From: an uncultured Candidatus Melainabacteria bacterium
GTDB lineage: Bacteria > Cyanobacteriota > Vampirovibrionia > Gastranaerophilales > Gastranaerophilaceae
Assembly (NCBI GenBank): GCA_934757255.1
Contig: CAKVLL010000007.1
Span: 1-64,000, forward strand
Direction of reading: 5' to 3'
DNA length: 64,000 nucleotides
The notes under the pieces were generated by a model. It saw nothing but the letters and a program-made list of their open reading frames with translations. It was not told the DNA's origin and did not search any database. The translations under genes were made by a program, and so were the position numbers. Of the stretch, positions 16,318 through 24,960 are shown in pieces (within the stretch, counting starts at the first letter, position 1; each line of letters begins with the position of its first letter).

Positions 16318-17261
16318 TTAAGAAAGTAGGAATTTTTCAGGATTTGAAAAGCGCTTTTGCTTGTCTTTTTTCTTGGCAAGATATTGACGAACACTACGTT
16401 ATCAAACTTTTTGGTGCAAAGATTTGCAAAAAACACAAGTATAATGTGGATTTGAAGCCGCTCACTGAATTAGGAGTTACACAAGAAAAACGCTCTCCGC
16501 ACCTAATCGTGTCGCTTACAACTTTTCCTGCGAGGATAAATCTTGTTCACAAAACAATTACGACGCTTTTGCAACAGACTTTGAAACCTGATATGGTGAT
16601 TTTGTGGCTCGCGGAAGAACAGTTCCCAAACCGTGAATTGCCGGCGAGTTTGACCGATTTACAGCAGTTTGGATTGAGTATTAAATGGTGCGAGGATATT
16701 AAATCATACAAGAAACTTATTCCGACTTTGCGCGAATTTCCGGATGATATTATTGTAACGGCGGATGATGATATTTTATATCCTAAAAATTGGCTTGAGA
16801 GTTTGTATGATTTACATAAAAAATACCCAAATTGTGTATGTGCAAACCGTGCGTTTATGGTGAAAAAGAGGGCAAACGCTTTTTATATAACATCTCGTAA
16901 TTATTGCTATAATTCAAGCTACTTGCCTCGTTTTCGCAACGAATTTATGACTGGTTATGGAAGCTTGTTTCCTCCTAATGCGCTAGATAAAAGAGTTTTG
17001 GACTCTGAAATTTTTATGCGAGAAATTCCAACAAATGATGATATATGGTTTTGGGGAATGGCGGTTTTGAATGGGACTAAGATTGCGGTAAATCCGAAAG
17101 GTTATCAATTGAAGCTTATCGAAGATAAGGCAGCGCAGGAGTTTTGCTTAAAGAATTTGAACCGCAATGATACTACGGTTGGCACTTCCGGACGCGATGG
17201 AGTAAATAAGATGTGCAAACTGTTTCCTAAAATTGAAGAAAATCTAGAGAGTAGAGGTTAA
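16314..17261 (+). CDS. GT-A type glycosyltransferase
   Basis: 315 residues, predicted sugar transferase of a surface-glycan pathway. The nucleotide-sugar region is clear: VSLTTFPARI, ILWLAEEQFP, IKWCEDIKSYKKLIP and TADDDILYP, with the DxD motif for metal and sugar nucleotide. PTNDDIWFWGMAV near the C terminus is the usual acceptor-side motif. An N-terminal segment IKLFGAKICKKHKY resembles those of other island enzymes. The GTG at 16314 is chosen because AAGGAG lies seven bases upstream and it overlaps the preceding stop (GTGA); a TTG at 16308 is too close to the site. Base composition is less AT-rich than downstream genes, suggesting a separate origin. Donor and acceptor are unknown. Confidence 0.82.
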   Translation: MIKKVGIFQDLKSAFACLFSWQDIDEHYVIKLFGAKICKKHKYNVDLKPLTELGVTQEKRSPHLIVSLTTFPARINLVHKTITTLLQQTLKPDMVILWLAEEQFPNRELPASLTDLQQFGLSIKWCEDIKSYKKLIPTLREFPDDIIVTADDDILYPKNWLESLYDLHKKYPNCVCANRAFMVKKRANAFYITSRNYCYNSSYLPRFRNEFMTGYGSLFPPNALDKRVLDSEIFMREIPTNDDIWFWGMAVLNGTKIAVNPKGYQLKLIEDKAAQEFCLKNLNRNDTTVGTSGRDGVNKMCKLFPKIEENLESRG

Positions 17262-17264
17262 GGT

Positions 17265-18767
17265 ATGAAAATAATTGTTCAAGCAGGTGGTAAAGGTACA
17301 AGATTAGAAGGTTTGACTAGGAATAAACCAAAGTGTTTAGTTCCGGTTAATAATTTGCCTATCATTTTTTACGCCTTCCAAAAGTTCAAAGATGCTGAAT
17401 TTACAATCATCGCAGACTATAAAACCGATGTGCTTGAAAAATATTTGAATGCATTTGGTTCTCAATACAATTTCAAAATTGTTAAGGCTAACAAAAAAGG
17501 TACAATTTCCGGTATCAAAGAAGCAATTTCTGATTATAGTGAAGATGAACCATTTATGATTATGTGGTGCGATTTGATTTTGTCAGACAATTTTGAAATT
17601 CCTTCTACTAAAGGTAATTATATCGGTATTTCAAAAGATTTTGAATGTCGTTGGTCTTATCTTGACAACAAATTTGTAAAAACTCCATCTAAAGAAAATG
17701 GTGTTGCCGGCTTGTTTATCTTTGAAAACAAAAGGGCTCTGGAAAATATTGCGGATGAAGGTGCTTTGGTTGGCTGGCTACAAAATCAAGATATCAAATT
17801 TAACAGACTTGATTTGTACGGTTCAAAAGAAATCGGCACTTTGCTTTCTTATGCTGATAACACTGATGATACACCTCGTTGCAGACCATTTAATTCTATG
17901 GAATTCAACGGAGATGTTATCGTAAAACGTGGAATTAACGAGCAAGGCAAAAAGATTGCAGTTGATGAAATTGCTTGGTACAAGCACGTTAAAGAATTAG
18001 GTTTTGAAAATATTCCTGAGATTTTTAATTATGAACCACTAACAATGAAACGTGTTCAAGGTAAAAATATTTTTGAATACGATTGTTTGACTAAATCACA
18101 AAAACGTGAAATTTTGAGAAAACTTATTGAAGCATTAAAAGATTTGCATAATCTTGAACCGGCTCAACCTGTGAATATACAAGATGTTGAAGATAATTTC
18201 TTGAACAAGACTTTCGACAGATTATCTAAGGTTGAAAAACTTGTTCCGTTTGCGGATAAAGAGTTTATCAAGATTAATGGAAATTATTACAAGAATGTTT
18301 TCTTTAATAAAGATGAATTAAAGGAAGCTGTTCAAACCGTTTATCCAAAAGAATTCCGATTAATTCATGGCGATTGTACTTTCTCAAACTTGATGTTTGA
18401 TACTTTCAATATGAAGGCGATTTTGATTGATCCAAGAGGATATTTTGGCAAAACCAAACTCTATGGAGATGTTGATTATGACTGGGCAAAATTGTATTAT
18501 TCATTGAAAGGTGAATATGACCAATTCAATCGCAAAAAATTCACTCTTGATATTAGAGAGAAAGATGTTGAACTTGCAATCAAGCCTAACAATTGGGCGG
18601 ATATGGAAGAATTTTTCTTTGATTGCTTGCCAAATGTTAATAAATTCAAAATCAGACTTTTACACGCGATTATTTGGTTGAGCCTTACAACTTATGCTTG
18701 GGAAGATTATGACAGTATTTGCGGTGCATTCTATAACGGCATAATTAAACTTAATGAGGTGCTATAA
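17265..18767 (+). CDS. Fused nucleotidyltransferase + choline/aminoglycoside-kinase-like protein
   Basis: 500 residues with two enzymes. Residues 1-200 form a nucleotidyltransferase: QAGGKGTRL at 6-14, NKPKCLVPVNNLPI, and MIMWCDLIL as the metal Asp region. Residues 215-500 form an APH/choline-kinase fold: VKRGINE with the ATP-site Lys (about 221), HGDCTFSNLMFD (catalytic Asp 370, Asn 375) and DPRG (metal Asp 389). The arrangement recalls LicC plus LicA, which make CDP-choline, but the two are joined here. A likely reaction is phosphorylation of a small alcohol or sugar followed by NMP transfer. The next gene is a phosphatase. Substrate unknown; it starts three bases after the glycosyltransferase. 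Confidence 0.85.
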   Translation: MKIIVQAGGKGTRLEGLTRNKPKCLVPVNNLPIIFYAFQKFKDAEFTIIADYKTDVLEKYLNAFGSQYNFKIVKANKKGTISGIKEAISDYSEDEPFMIMWCDLILSDNFEIPSTKGNYIGISKDFECRWSYLDNKFVKTPSKENGVAGLFIFENKRALENIADEGALVGWLQNQDIKFNRLDLYGSKEIGTLLSYADNTDDTPRCRPFNSMEFNGDVIVKRGINEQGKKIAVDEIAWYKHVKELGFENIPEIFNYEPLTMKRVQGKNIFEYDCLTKSQKREILRKLIEALKDLHNLEPAQPVNIQDVEDNFLNKTFDRLSKVEKLVPFADKEFIKINGNYYKNVFFNKDELKEAVQTVYPKEFRLIHGDCTFSNLMFDTFNMKAILIDPRGYFGKTKLYGDVDYDWAKLYYSLKGEYDQFNRKKFTLDIREKDVELAIKPNNWADMEEFFFDCLPNVNKFKIRLLHAIIWLSLTTYAWEDYDSICGAFYNGIIKLNEVL

Positions 18768-18770
18768 AAA

Positions 18771-19145
18771 ATGACTAAGCTGGAATTTTCACCATTGAGT
18801 AAAACTTGGATTTTGGATATAGACGGAACGCTTGTTAAGCATAACGGCTACAAGATTGTCGGTCACGATACTTTGTTAGATGGAGTTAAAGATTTTTTTG
18901 CTAATTTGAGTCCTGATGACAAGGTTGTGATGCTTACTGCAAGGAAAGAAGAGTATCTAGAAGATTTGAAAAAGTTTTTGAAAGAAAACAACTTGAGATA
19001 CGACTATCTTCTAACCGACATGCCAATGGGTGAGAGGATTTTAGTTAACGATAGAAAGCCAAGTGGTTTGGATATGGCTTTTGCGGTCAACAAAAATAGA
19101 GATGCAAAATTAGATATTTCATACAAGATAAATGAGGAGTTGTAA
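18771..19145 (+). CDS. Small HAD-family phosphatase
   Basis: 124 residues. HAD motif I DIDGT at 16-20 (nucleophile Asp 16, acid Asp 18), motif II MLTARK, and a motif III/IV region VNDRKPSG. It has no cap domain, as in the small phosphatases encoded next to capsule nucleotidyltransferases. It probably removes phosphate from a sugar or polyol phosphate on the path to the activated compound made by the upstream fusion enzyme. It starts three bases after that gene and its TAA overlaps the next ATG (TAATG). Too short to be a general Cof-type phosphatase such as the one at 40252. Confidence 0.8.
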   Translation: MTKLEFSPLSKTWILDIDGTLVKHNGYKIVGHDTLLDGVKDFFANLSPDDKVVMLTARKEEYLEDLKKFLKENNLRYDYLLTDMPMGERILVNDRKPSGLDMAFAVNKNRDAKLDISYKINEEL

Positions 19146-20131
19146 TGCAGACTTTGGAAAGAGAAATTTCTATACAGGAAAATTTGGATAAAAATTGTGC
19201 AATTCATACTATAAATAGTGAAATTGATACAATTATTAAATTGCGTGATAGCTTAGATTCAAGTCTAACTAAGGCACTAGATGTTATGCAAAATGCTAAA
19301 GGTAGAATTATTTTAACAGGTATGGGGAAATCAGGTCATATCGGTAAAAAGATTGCGGCATCTTTAGCATCAACAGGAACTCCTTCATTTTTTGTACATC
19401 CTGCGGAGGCAAGCCATGGCGATTTGGGAATGATTACAGAAGATGATGTTGTAATTGCGATTTCTAATAGTGGCGAATCTCGAGAACTTGTGGATATTCT
19501 TAATTATTGCAAACGCTTCGGAATTAAGTTAATTGCGATTACAAAAAATGCTGAAAGCTCTTTGGGGAAAGCCGGAGATATAGTTTTGTTGCTTCCAAAT
19601 AATGGAGAAGCTTGCCCACTTGGACTTGCACCAACAAATTCTACAACGGCGACGCTTGTTTTGGGTGATATTTTGACAGCCGGATTAATCCAAAGAAAAG
19701 GTTTTACAAAATCTGATTTCAATCAAAGACATCCGGGTGGAAAACTTGGCTCTATTTTGCAAAGAGTTTCTGATTTAATGCATAAAGATTCTGAAATGCC
19801 AATATTGGAAGAACATTCAAATATGCAACAAGTGCTTTTGGAAATGACTTCAAAACGTCTTGGCTGTGTTGGTTTTGTAAATGCTGATGGTATTTTTACA
19901 GGAATGCTTACTGATGGTGATTTAAGACGTTGCTTGAGTCCTGAGATTTTGGATAAAAAAGTGATTGATTTGATGACCAAAAATCCAAAAACAATTTCAA
20001 AAGATGCAATGGCATCAGAAGCTATGAAAATTATGCACGATAAAAAGATTACAAATATTTTCGTAATTGAAGATAACAAACCAATCGGAGTAATACATAT
20101 CCACGACTTGCTGAATAATGGAGTTGCGTAA
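19145..20131 (+). CDS. kdsD: D-arabinose 5-phosphate isomerase, island copy
   Basis: 328 residues. An SIS domain (about 35-180; TGMGKSGHIGKKIAASLASTG, AEASHGDLGM, ISNSGESRE) is followed by two CBS domains (about 205-325). KdsD/KpsF enzymes interconvert ribulose 5-phosphate and arabinose 5-phosphate, the precursor of Kdo. The family's LGLAPTxSTTATLVLGD segment and RHPGGKLG are intact, so activity is likely. A close paralogue lies at 50490-51473; the proteins are very similar but synonymous sites have diverged. Island placement suggests a dedicated copy for capsule or a Kdo-like sugar. It overlaps both neighbours by one base. Confidence 0.93.
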   Translation: MQTLEREISIQENLDKNCAIHTINSEIDTIIKLRDSLDSSLTKALDVMQNAKGRIILTGMGKSGHIGKKIAASLASTGTPSFFVHPAEASHGDLGMITEDDVVIAISNSGESRELVDILNYCKRFGIKLIAITKNAESSLGKAGDIVLLLPNNGEACPLGLAPTNSTTATLVLGDILTAGLIQRKGFTKSDFNQRHPGGKLGSILQRVSDLMHKDSEMPILEEHSNMQQVLLEMTSKRLGCVGFVNADGIFTGMLTDGDLRRCLSPEILDKKVIDLMTKNPKTISKDAMASEAMKIMHDKKITNIFVIEDNKPIGVIHIHDLLNNGVA

Positions 20132-21213
20132 TGAAATTATTAAAAACAAATAAAATTGATAATATTGAAACAACAAATTGTTGTGGGATTCCGATTTACA
20201 AACTGGAAAAGTCACAAAATTCTAAACTCCAAGAATTTTGTGGAGGAGTGTTAAGGACTAGCAAAATTTGGTCTGCACAAAGAGTAGAAAAATCAATAGA
20301 AATTTTTAATGTTGAAGTTCATCGCTATAAACAAGAACTCAATGATTTTACAAGATTTGTATTTGGAATTCCTGTGACTAAATTAAAACTGTCAGAAAAA
20401 TTCTGTAAAAAATATAAGAAAATTATACGTGATAGAGATTTTATCATTATATTACATGCAAATATTGGTGAGATAACAGTATTTTTGCGTTTAGCAGAAG
20501 CTTATTTTAAGAAACTTGGTGCAAAAAACCCTTTGTTTATTGGCTTGAAACCTTATCATAAGGATTTGGTAGAAATGTTATGTCCAAATATTCCGATTAA
20601 AATAATACAAAAAATAAAACTTCCACTTTATTGTTCAGAATATCAAACAAAAGAGCATAATATCAAAGTGATTTTTACAAAAACTTATTATGAAAAAGTT
20701 GAAGAATCACTCCGTGATAAAAATGCACCAATAAAACATTTTATTAAACATATTTTGAATTATTTGAAATTGAGTGAAAATGATTTTTCGCAATCAGAAA
20801 TTAAAATTACAGATATAGAGAAACAGGAAGTTTTAGACAAAGTTAAAAATATTGGTTTGAATGTTGAGAACTTCGTGTTCTTTTCTCCGGAAGCCAATAC
20901 TTGCGCAGATATAGGTTTGGAGCGTTGGCTTGAACTTAAATCAGAATATGAATCAAAAGGATATGATATTTTTTGTAATGTTTCGTTGACGAAAGATGAT
21001 TATAAAATGTTTAAACAATGTGATTTGACATTAAAAGAAGCGTATATTTTAGCAAGCATGTCAAAAGAAATTGTTGGACTAAGGAGTGGTCTTTTAGATT
21101 TATTGTTTTTAACAAAAGTTCCAATGCGTGTATTTTACAATGAGGCAAGAGATAGAGATGGATTTAATCCATTGAGTAAGGAAGAAATTGAAATGGGATT
21201 TGGCCTAACTTAG
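20131..21213 (+). CDS. GT-B-like glycan protein, ended early by an in-frame TAG
   Basis: 360 residues, resembling the downstream paralogue and, loosely, heptosyltransferase-type GT-B folds: ILHANIGEITVFLRLAEAY, FIGLKPYHKDLVEMLCPN, NFVFFSPEAN, LTLKEAYILASMSKEIVGLRSGL. These suggest a nucleotide-sugar site, but no catalytic residue is certain. The N-terminal part holds CGIPIYKLEKSQ and FVFGIPVTKLKL. The frame stops at TAG 21211-21213, then runs on without interruption for 29 more codons to TAA 21301-21303, where the paralogue also has a tail. The next gene's ribosome site sits exactly at 21303, so the original end was probably there. A nonsense mutation is likely; the missing 30-residue tail may not abolish function. 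Confidence 0.68.
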   Translation: MKLLKTNKIDNIETTNCCGIPIYKLEKSQNSKLQEFCGGVLRTSKIWSAQRVEKSIEIFNVEVHRYKQELNDFTRFVFGIPVTKLKLSEKFCKKYKKIIRDRDFIIILHANIGEITVFLRLAEAYFKKLGAKNPLFIGLKPYHKDLVEMLCPNIPIKIIQKIKLPLYCSEYQTKEHNIKVIFTKTYYEKVEESLRDKNAPIKHFIKHILNYLKLSENDFSQSEIKITDIEKQEVLDKVKNIGLNVENFVFFSPEANTCADIGLERWLELKSEYESKGYDIFCNVSLTKDDYKMFKQCDLTLKEAYILASMSKEIVGLRSGLLDLLFLTKVPMRVFYNEARDRDGFNPLSKEEIEMGFGLT

Positions 21214-21312
21214 CAGTTATTTGTAGATAAAGAAAAGATAAGAGAATTTAATATGTATGAGATTTCGCAAAGAGAATGTATTGATATAATTTTAAAAATT
21301 TAAGGAAAAAGA

Positions 21313-22383
21313 ATGCTAACAAGTATAAAACAAATTTTCTATAAAAACAAAATAGAATATGATTTTATCAAAAAATCATATTTGATGGGATTGTTTTATT
21401 ACAAAAAGAATTTAATAAATTATAATAAATCGTTAAGAATCTTTGGGTTACCAATTTTGAGTTCCAAAATTAAATTAGGATATGAAAAATTTTATATTTT
21501 GGGAATTATATATTTTAAAAAAACTACAAGAAATTTATTATATAACGTCATAAATCAACATGTTCCTGAAAGATACAAGAATATATACATTCATTTTAAT
21601 TGTAGTGGTGAAACATATTTGTTTTTATCTTATATTAAACCAACAGAAGATTCTATATTTGTAGCAACAAAAAAATATCATATAGATTTATGCAAAATGT
21701 TACATCCAAATATTGAATGTATATATTTGCCAAATATTTTAAATTTAAGAGCTTTTGATAATGTATACAAAGAAAACTATAAAAATAAAAATTTTTACAA
21801 TGTATTACCATTTGACCACTTTAGAATACTTGAAGAAAAAATAAAAAAAGGATTAGAAGTGCATTATTGTAAAGAAATCTGTAAGACAATCGGAGTAGAA
21901 TATTCTACAAAAGCACTACTGCCATTTATTAGTGAAGATATTAAAAAATCAGCACTAAATAAAGCAAATAGAATAGGCTTAAACCTAGACAACTTCATAT
22001 TTTTGTGTCCTGAATCACAATCCAATGAAGATCCACCTGGTGGTTTTTGGATAAATCTGGTTGATGATTTATATAATAGTGGGTATGACGTATTTTTGAA
22101 TGTATTAAATCAAAATCCGAAGTTTGGGACTGCAAAATCTTGTTATTTAACATTTGCAGAAGCATATTATATTGCATCATTAAGTAAAAAAATTATAGGT
22201 TTAAGAAGTGGTTTTATAGAGCCCTTGTCATCAATTAAGAATGTACTAATAACTTGTTATTATACAGATTTTAAAGACAGGGGGTTGTTAAAACCATTAA
22301 GTGCAGAACAAGTTTTAAATGGCTTTAGTCTAAAAGCATTACCAAATATAAACAAAGATTTAATAAAGGAGGAACTATTATAA
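21313..22383 (+). CDS. GT-B-like glycan protein, paralogue of the upstream gene
   Basis: 356 residues. It aligns along its length with the preceding protein: FVATKKYHIDLCKMLHPNIE, NFIFLCPESQSNEDPPGGFW, LTFAEAYYIASLSKKIIGLRSGFIEPL and a C-terminal KPLSAEQVLNGFSL tail. The N-terminal segment LRIFGLPILSSKIKL repeats the motif seen in the neighbours. Much more AT-rich and Lys/Asn-rich than the first genes of the operon. Function as a glycosyltransferase is inferred only from weak fold resemblance and context. AGGAAAAAG precedes the ATG; its stop overlaps the next start (TAATG). Confidence 0.62.
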   Translation: MLTSIKQIFYKNKIEYDFIKKSYLMGLFYYKKNLINYNKSLRIFGLPILSSKIKLGYEKFYILGIIYFKKTTRNLLYNVINQHVPERYKNIYIHFNCSGETYLFLSYIKPTEDSIFVATKKYHIDLCKMLHPNIECIYLPNILNLRAFDNVYKENYKNKNFYNVLPFDHFRILEEKIKKGLEVHYCKEICKTIGVEYSTKALLPFISEDIKKSALNKANRIGLNLDNFIFLCPESQSNEDPPGGFWINLVDDLYNSGYDVFLNVLNQNPKFGTAKSCYLTFAEAYYIASLSKKIIGLRSGFIEPLSSIKNVLITCYYTDFKDRGLLKPLSAEQVLNGFSLKALPNINKDLIKEELL

Positions 22384-23453
22384 TGATTTTTGAAAAATTT
22401 AAATTTAATACTGAACAAGAAAACGTAAGGCAAATTCGTTTTTTTAATTACCCGATATTAGAATATTATAATAAACATGAAGAAAAGAAAATTCATTATA
22501 ATTTGTTACCAAAATTAAAAAAAGATAAAAGCTATTCTTTATCGCAACTTAAAGAGCAGGTTTTTTATTTAAAAGTTAATAGAAGTGATGAATCTGCTAT
22601 CCGTTGTTTACAACATTGGATTAATATAGTTGGTTGGATGGGTAAAGATTTCTATATAGTTTGCGATAATGACAATATAGAAAGGAAAATTTATAAACAA
22701 ATATATTTTAATAATAAAAATATAAAATTTATTAAGAGTGTGAATAAACCAGTCTCACATATTGTTAGAAATATAGCTACATCTTTCTGGGTAAAAGCTA
22801 CATATGCCCATTTAACGACTTTTTGGCATGCAAAACAGACTGGTATTAAAAGTTTTTGGAATATTGATGCTGATGATACAATGTTTGAAATTAATGCTGA
22901 CGATTGTGCAAAAATCTTAGATGATATTTCTAACTATGCAAAGAATAATGATATTAAAGCTTTTTCTTTAGATATGCATACCTCTAGAACAAAAGGAAAA
23001 CATTGGTCTTTTGGTATAACTTATACTGACTCGGAGTTTGATTGGTTTGATATTTTTGATAATAATGATAGTACTAAGTGGAGAGAAAAATATTTGTCTT
23101 ATGATTATCATTTTAATTTAGATTGGTTTTTTACTTATTTGCGAGATAATAATTTTTGTAATATTAAAACATTTTATATTGAAAATTTATTTTTTATTCA
23201 TTATGGTGATTTTTTAAGTAATAGTATTGGTTCTGGAGTTTTTCATTGGGTTAATAATAGAATAAAGTTCCCAATATTACTTGAAATATTTGGGTCTCAA
23301 AAGTTTGGGGATATTCCTATAAATAGAAATTGTATAAAGTTTGACTATAATTTAAAACCTCAAATGGCTTTTAAATTTATGCAAAAATATCAAACATATT
23401 TGGAACAACCTTCATTACCAAGAGATAATATGTGGTTAATAAACGAGGAATAA
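22383..23453 (+). CDS. Putative DxD-type glycosyltransferase
   Basis: 356 residues, not a family I can name. NIDADDTMFEINADDC (about 160) contains a DxDD cluster after a predicted strand, as in GT-A enzymes where Asp residues hold the metal and nucleotide sugar. FWVKATYAHLTTFWHAKQTG just before it is unusually aromatic. The N terminus carries IRFFNYPILEYYNK, the island's recurrent segment. No signal peptide or membrane span. It sits between the GT-B-like pair and the methyltransferase, starting with an AAGGAGG site inside the end of the previous gene. Assignment rests on the Asp cluster and context. Confidence 0.58.
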   Translation: MIFEKFKFNTEQENVRQIRFFNYPILEYYNKHEEKKIHYNLLPKLKKDKSYSLSQLKEQVFYLKVNRSDESAIRCLQHWINIVGWMGKDFYIVCDNDNIERKIYKQIYFNNKNIKFIKSVNKPVSHIVRNIATSFWVKATYAHLTTFWHAKQTGIKSFWNIDADDTMFEINADDCAKILDDISNYAKNNDIKAFSLDMHTSRTKGKHWSFGITYTDSEFDWFDIFDNNDSTKWREKYLSYDYHFNLDWFFTYLRDNNFCNIKTFYIENLFFIHYGDFLSNSIGSGVFHWVNNRIKFPILLEIFGSQKFGDIPINRNCIKFDYNLKPQMAFKFMQKYQTYLEQPSLPRDNMWLINEE

Positions 23454-23456
23454 TAT

Positions 23457-24803
23457 ATGATAAAAAAAAGTGTAAAAAAATTTTTTAATATGCAAAAATT
23501 AAATGATGGAAATTGTTTAATTATTTGTGGTGTTAAATTAAAGTTCAAAGATAAAATTAAAATTTTAGAGAAAGAAATTAAATTAATAAAAAAAGAATTA
23601 ATTAATTCTATAACAAATTTTAATGTTCATATAAATGAAAATGAACATATATTACAAACACAACTTAAGGCTCAAGGAAGTCAGTTACAAAATTTACAAA
23701 CACTAATAACTTCTATAGATTTAGAAAATAATAAATCTTTAGACATGATTAAAAACTACTTGATTAATATTAAAAATATTAATCAAGTAGACTTTGCTTA
23801 TAAAAATTTTGAAAATCCGCAATATGAATTTTTATACAACGATTTATATAAAATGTTTACTGTTGGTGAATATTATTCTATGAAAAATGTTTATATAAAA
23901 AGAATTAATAAATATACAATAGAGCAGAATATCAATAAATTAAAAGAGAAATATTCTGAAAAAATTTACTTGTTAACAGATTTGACCGAACAAATTGATG
24001 TATGTAAGGTTATTGATATTAAGTTAATTAATGCAATTGAAGATAAAGAAAATGCTATTTTTGTTTTAGCATATAATCAAGATTATTTAGGTCTAAGTGC
24101 AATTAAAGAGCTACAAAAATATAGCTTGAAATATTTTGCACTTGAACAATATGGTACTCCGCAAGCAAGATATTATCACATAAACAAAAATGCTTATGAC
24201 ACCCTGATTGATGAATCTAAGAACAATCCATTATTGCATTATTGTCCGGGAGATTTTGAAAATATATTCCAAGCACTTGAAGCAACAAAACAGCTAGTTG
24301 GCGACTATGTAGAAATTGGAACTTTTCAAGGAGCATCTGCAAGAGCCACACTGAATTATATAAATAGAAGTAAACTTGATGTTAAATGTTATTTTGTTGA
24401 TACATACAAAGGTTTTACCTATGAAGAAGCACAAAATAGTGAAGATATTTTATGGACAAATACTCACACTGATACTTCTATGCATCAGGTGCAAGAATAT
24501 TTAAGCAGTTATGAAAATTTTGAACTTGTACAATCTAATATCATACAAAACGAACTACCTGATAATATTCAAAACATTAGAGTTGCAAATATTGATGTCG
24601 ATATGTACGAAGCTGTGAAAGCGGCTCTATATAAAGTTAAAGATAGAGTTGTTAAAAATGGTATTGTTATTGCAGAAGACTATGGACATACTCCGGCTTT
24701 AATAGGAGCACAAAAAGCTGTTGATGAATTTTTGCAAGAGAATCCAAATGATTTTATTCCAATTTATTTACACAGTGGGCAAATGTTTTTAATAAAAAAA
24801 TAA
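23457..24803 (+). CDS. TylF/MycF-type O-methyltransferase with coiled-coil N terminus
   Basis: 448 residues. Residues about 35-110 form a predicted coiled coil (KILEKEIKLIKKELI and following heptads). From about 270 there is a class I SAM methyltransferase of the macrocin-O-methyltransferase type: DYVEIGTFQGASARA (SAM loop), YFVDTYKGFT, NIDVDMYEAVKAAL with the metal Asp residues, and IAEDYGHTPALIGAQ. This family methylates sugar hydroxyls, so it probably modifies the island's glycan. The early segment CLIICGVKLKFKD resembles the neighbours' N-terminal stretch. A perfect 16-bp inverted repeat lies inside the gene at 23756-23790. It starts three bases after the previous stop. Confidence 0.82.
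   Translation: MIKKSVKKFFNMQKLNDGNCLIICGVKLKFKDKIKILEKEIKLIKKELINSITNFNVHINENEHILQTQLKAQGSQLQNLQTLITSIDLENNKSLDMIKNYLINIKNINQVDFAYKNFENPQYEFLYNDLYKMFTVGEYYSMKNVYIKRINKYTIEQNINKLKEKYSEKIYLLTDLTEQIDVCKVIDIKLINAIEDKENAIFVLAYNQDYLGLSAIKELQKYSLKYFALEQYGTPQARYYHINKNAYDTLIDESKNNPLLHYCPGDFENIFQALEATKQLVGDYVEIGTFQGASARATLNYINRSKLDVKCYFVDTYKGFTYEEAQNSEDILWTNTHTDTSMHQVQEYLSSYENFELVQSNIIQNELPDNIQNIRVANIDVDMYEAVKAALYKVKDRVVKNGIVIAEDYGHTPALIGAQKAVDEFLQENPNDFIPIYLHSGQMFLIKK
23756..23790. repeat. Perfect 16-bp inverted repeat within the methyltransferase gene
   Basis: CTACTTGATTAATATT, a three-base loop AAA, then the exact complement. It encodes the linker between the coiled coil and the central part of the protein. 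There is no T-run after it, so it is not a standard terminator. Confidence 0.85.
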
Positions 24804-24960
24804 CAAGGAGAACATTTAAGATTAAAAGAGGTTAAGCTTGACGTCGCAACATATAAATGATAGGATTATGCAATTGATTTAATGAAACAATTTTTTTTAT
24901 AATAAAGAAAATTTTTCTAAAATTACGAATAGACTTTCTCTAGTTACCAAACCTTCTGTT
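24804..24960. other. Intergenic with an orphan ribosome site
   Basis: AAGGAGA follows the methyltransferase stop by a few bases but no start codon or open frame comes after it (a TAA soon closes the frame). This looks like the start of a next gene that has been lost, so the operon may once have been longer. Confidence 0.45.

Noticed and set aside
17265..20131. GDP/ADP-heptose pathway (GmhA-HddA-HddC-GmhB)
   Set aside because: The isomerase carries CBS domains as in KdsD and the kinase is of APH type, not GHMP.
21211..21213. TAG read as an amino acid (recoding)
   Set aside because: Other genes (GNAT at 1610, RHH at 45408, CDF at 52357) end normally in TAG, so genome-wide reassignment is unlikely.
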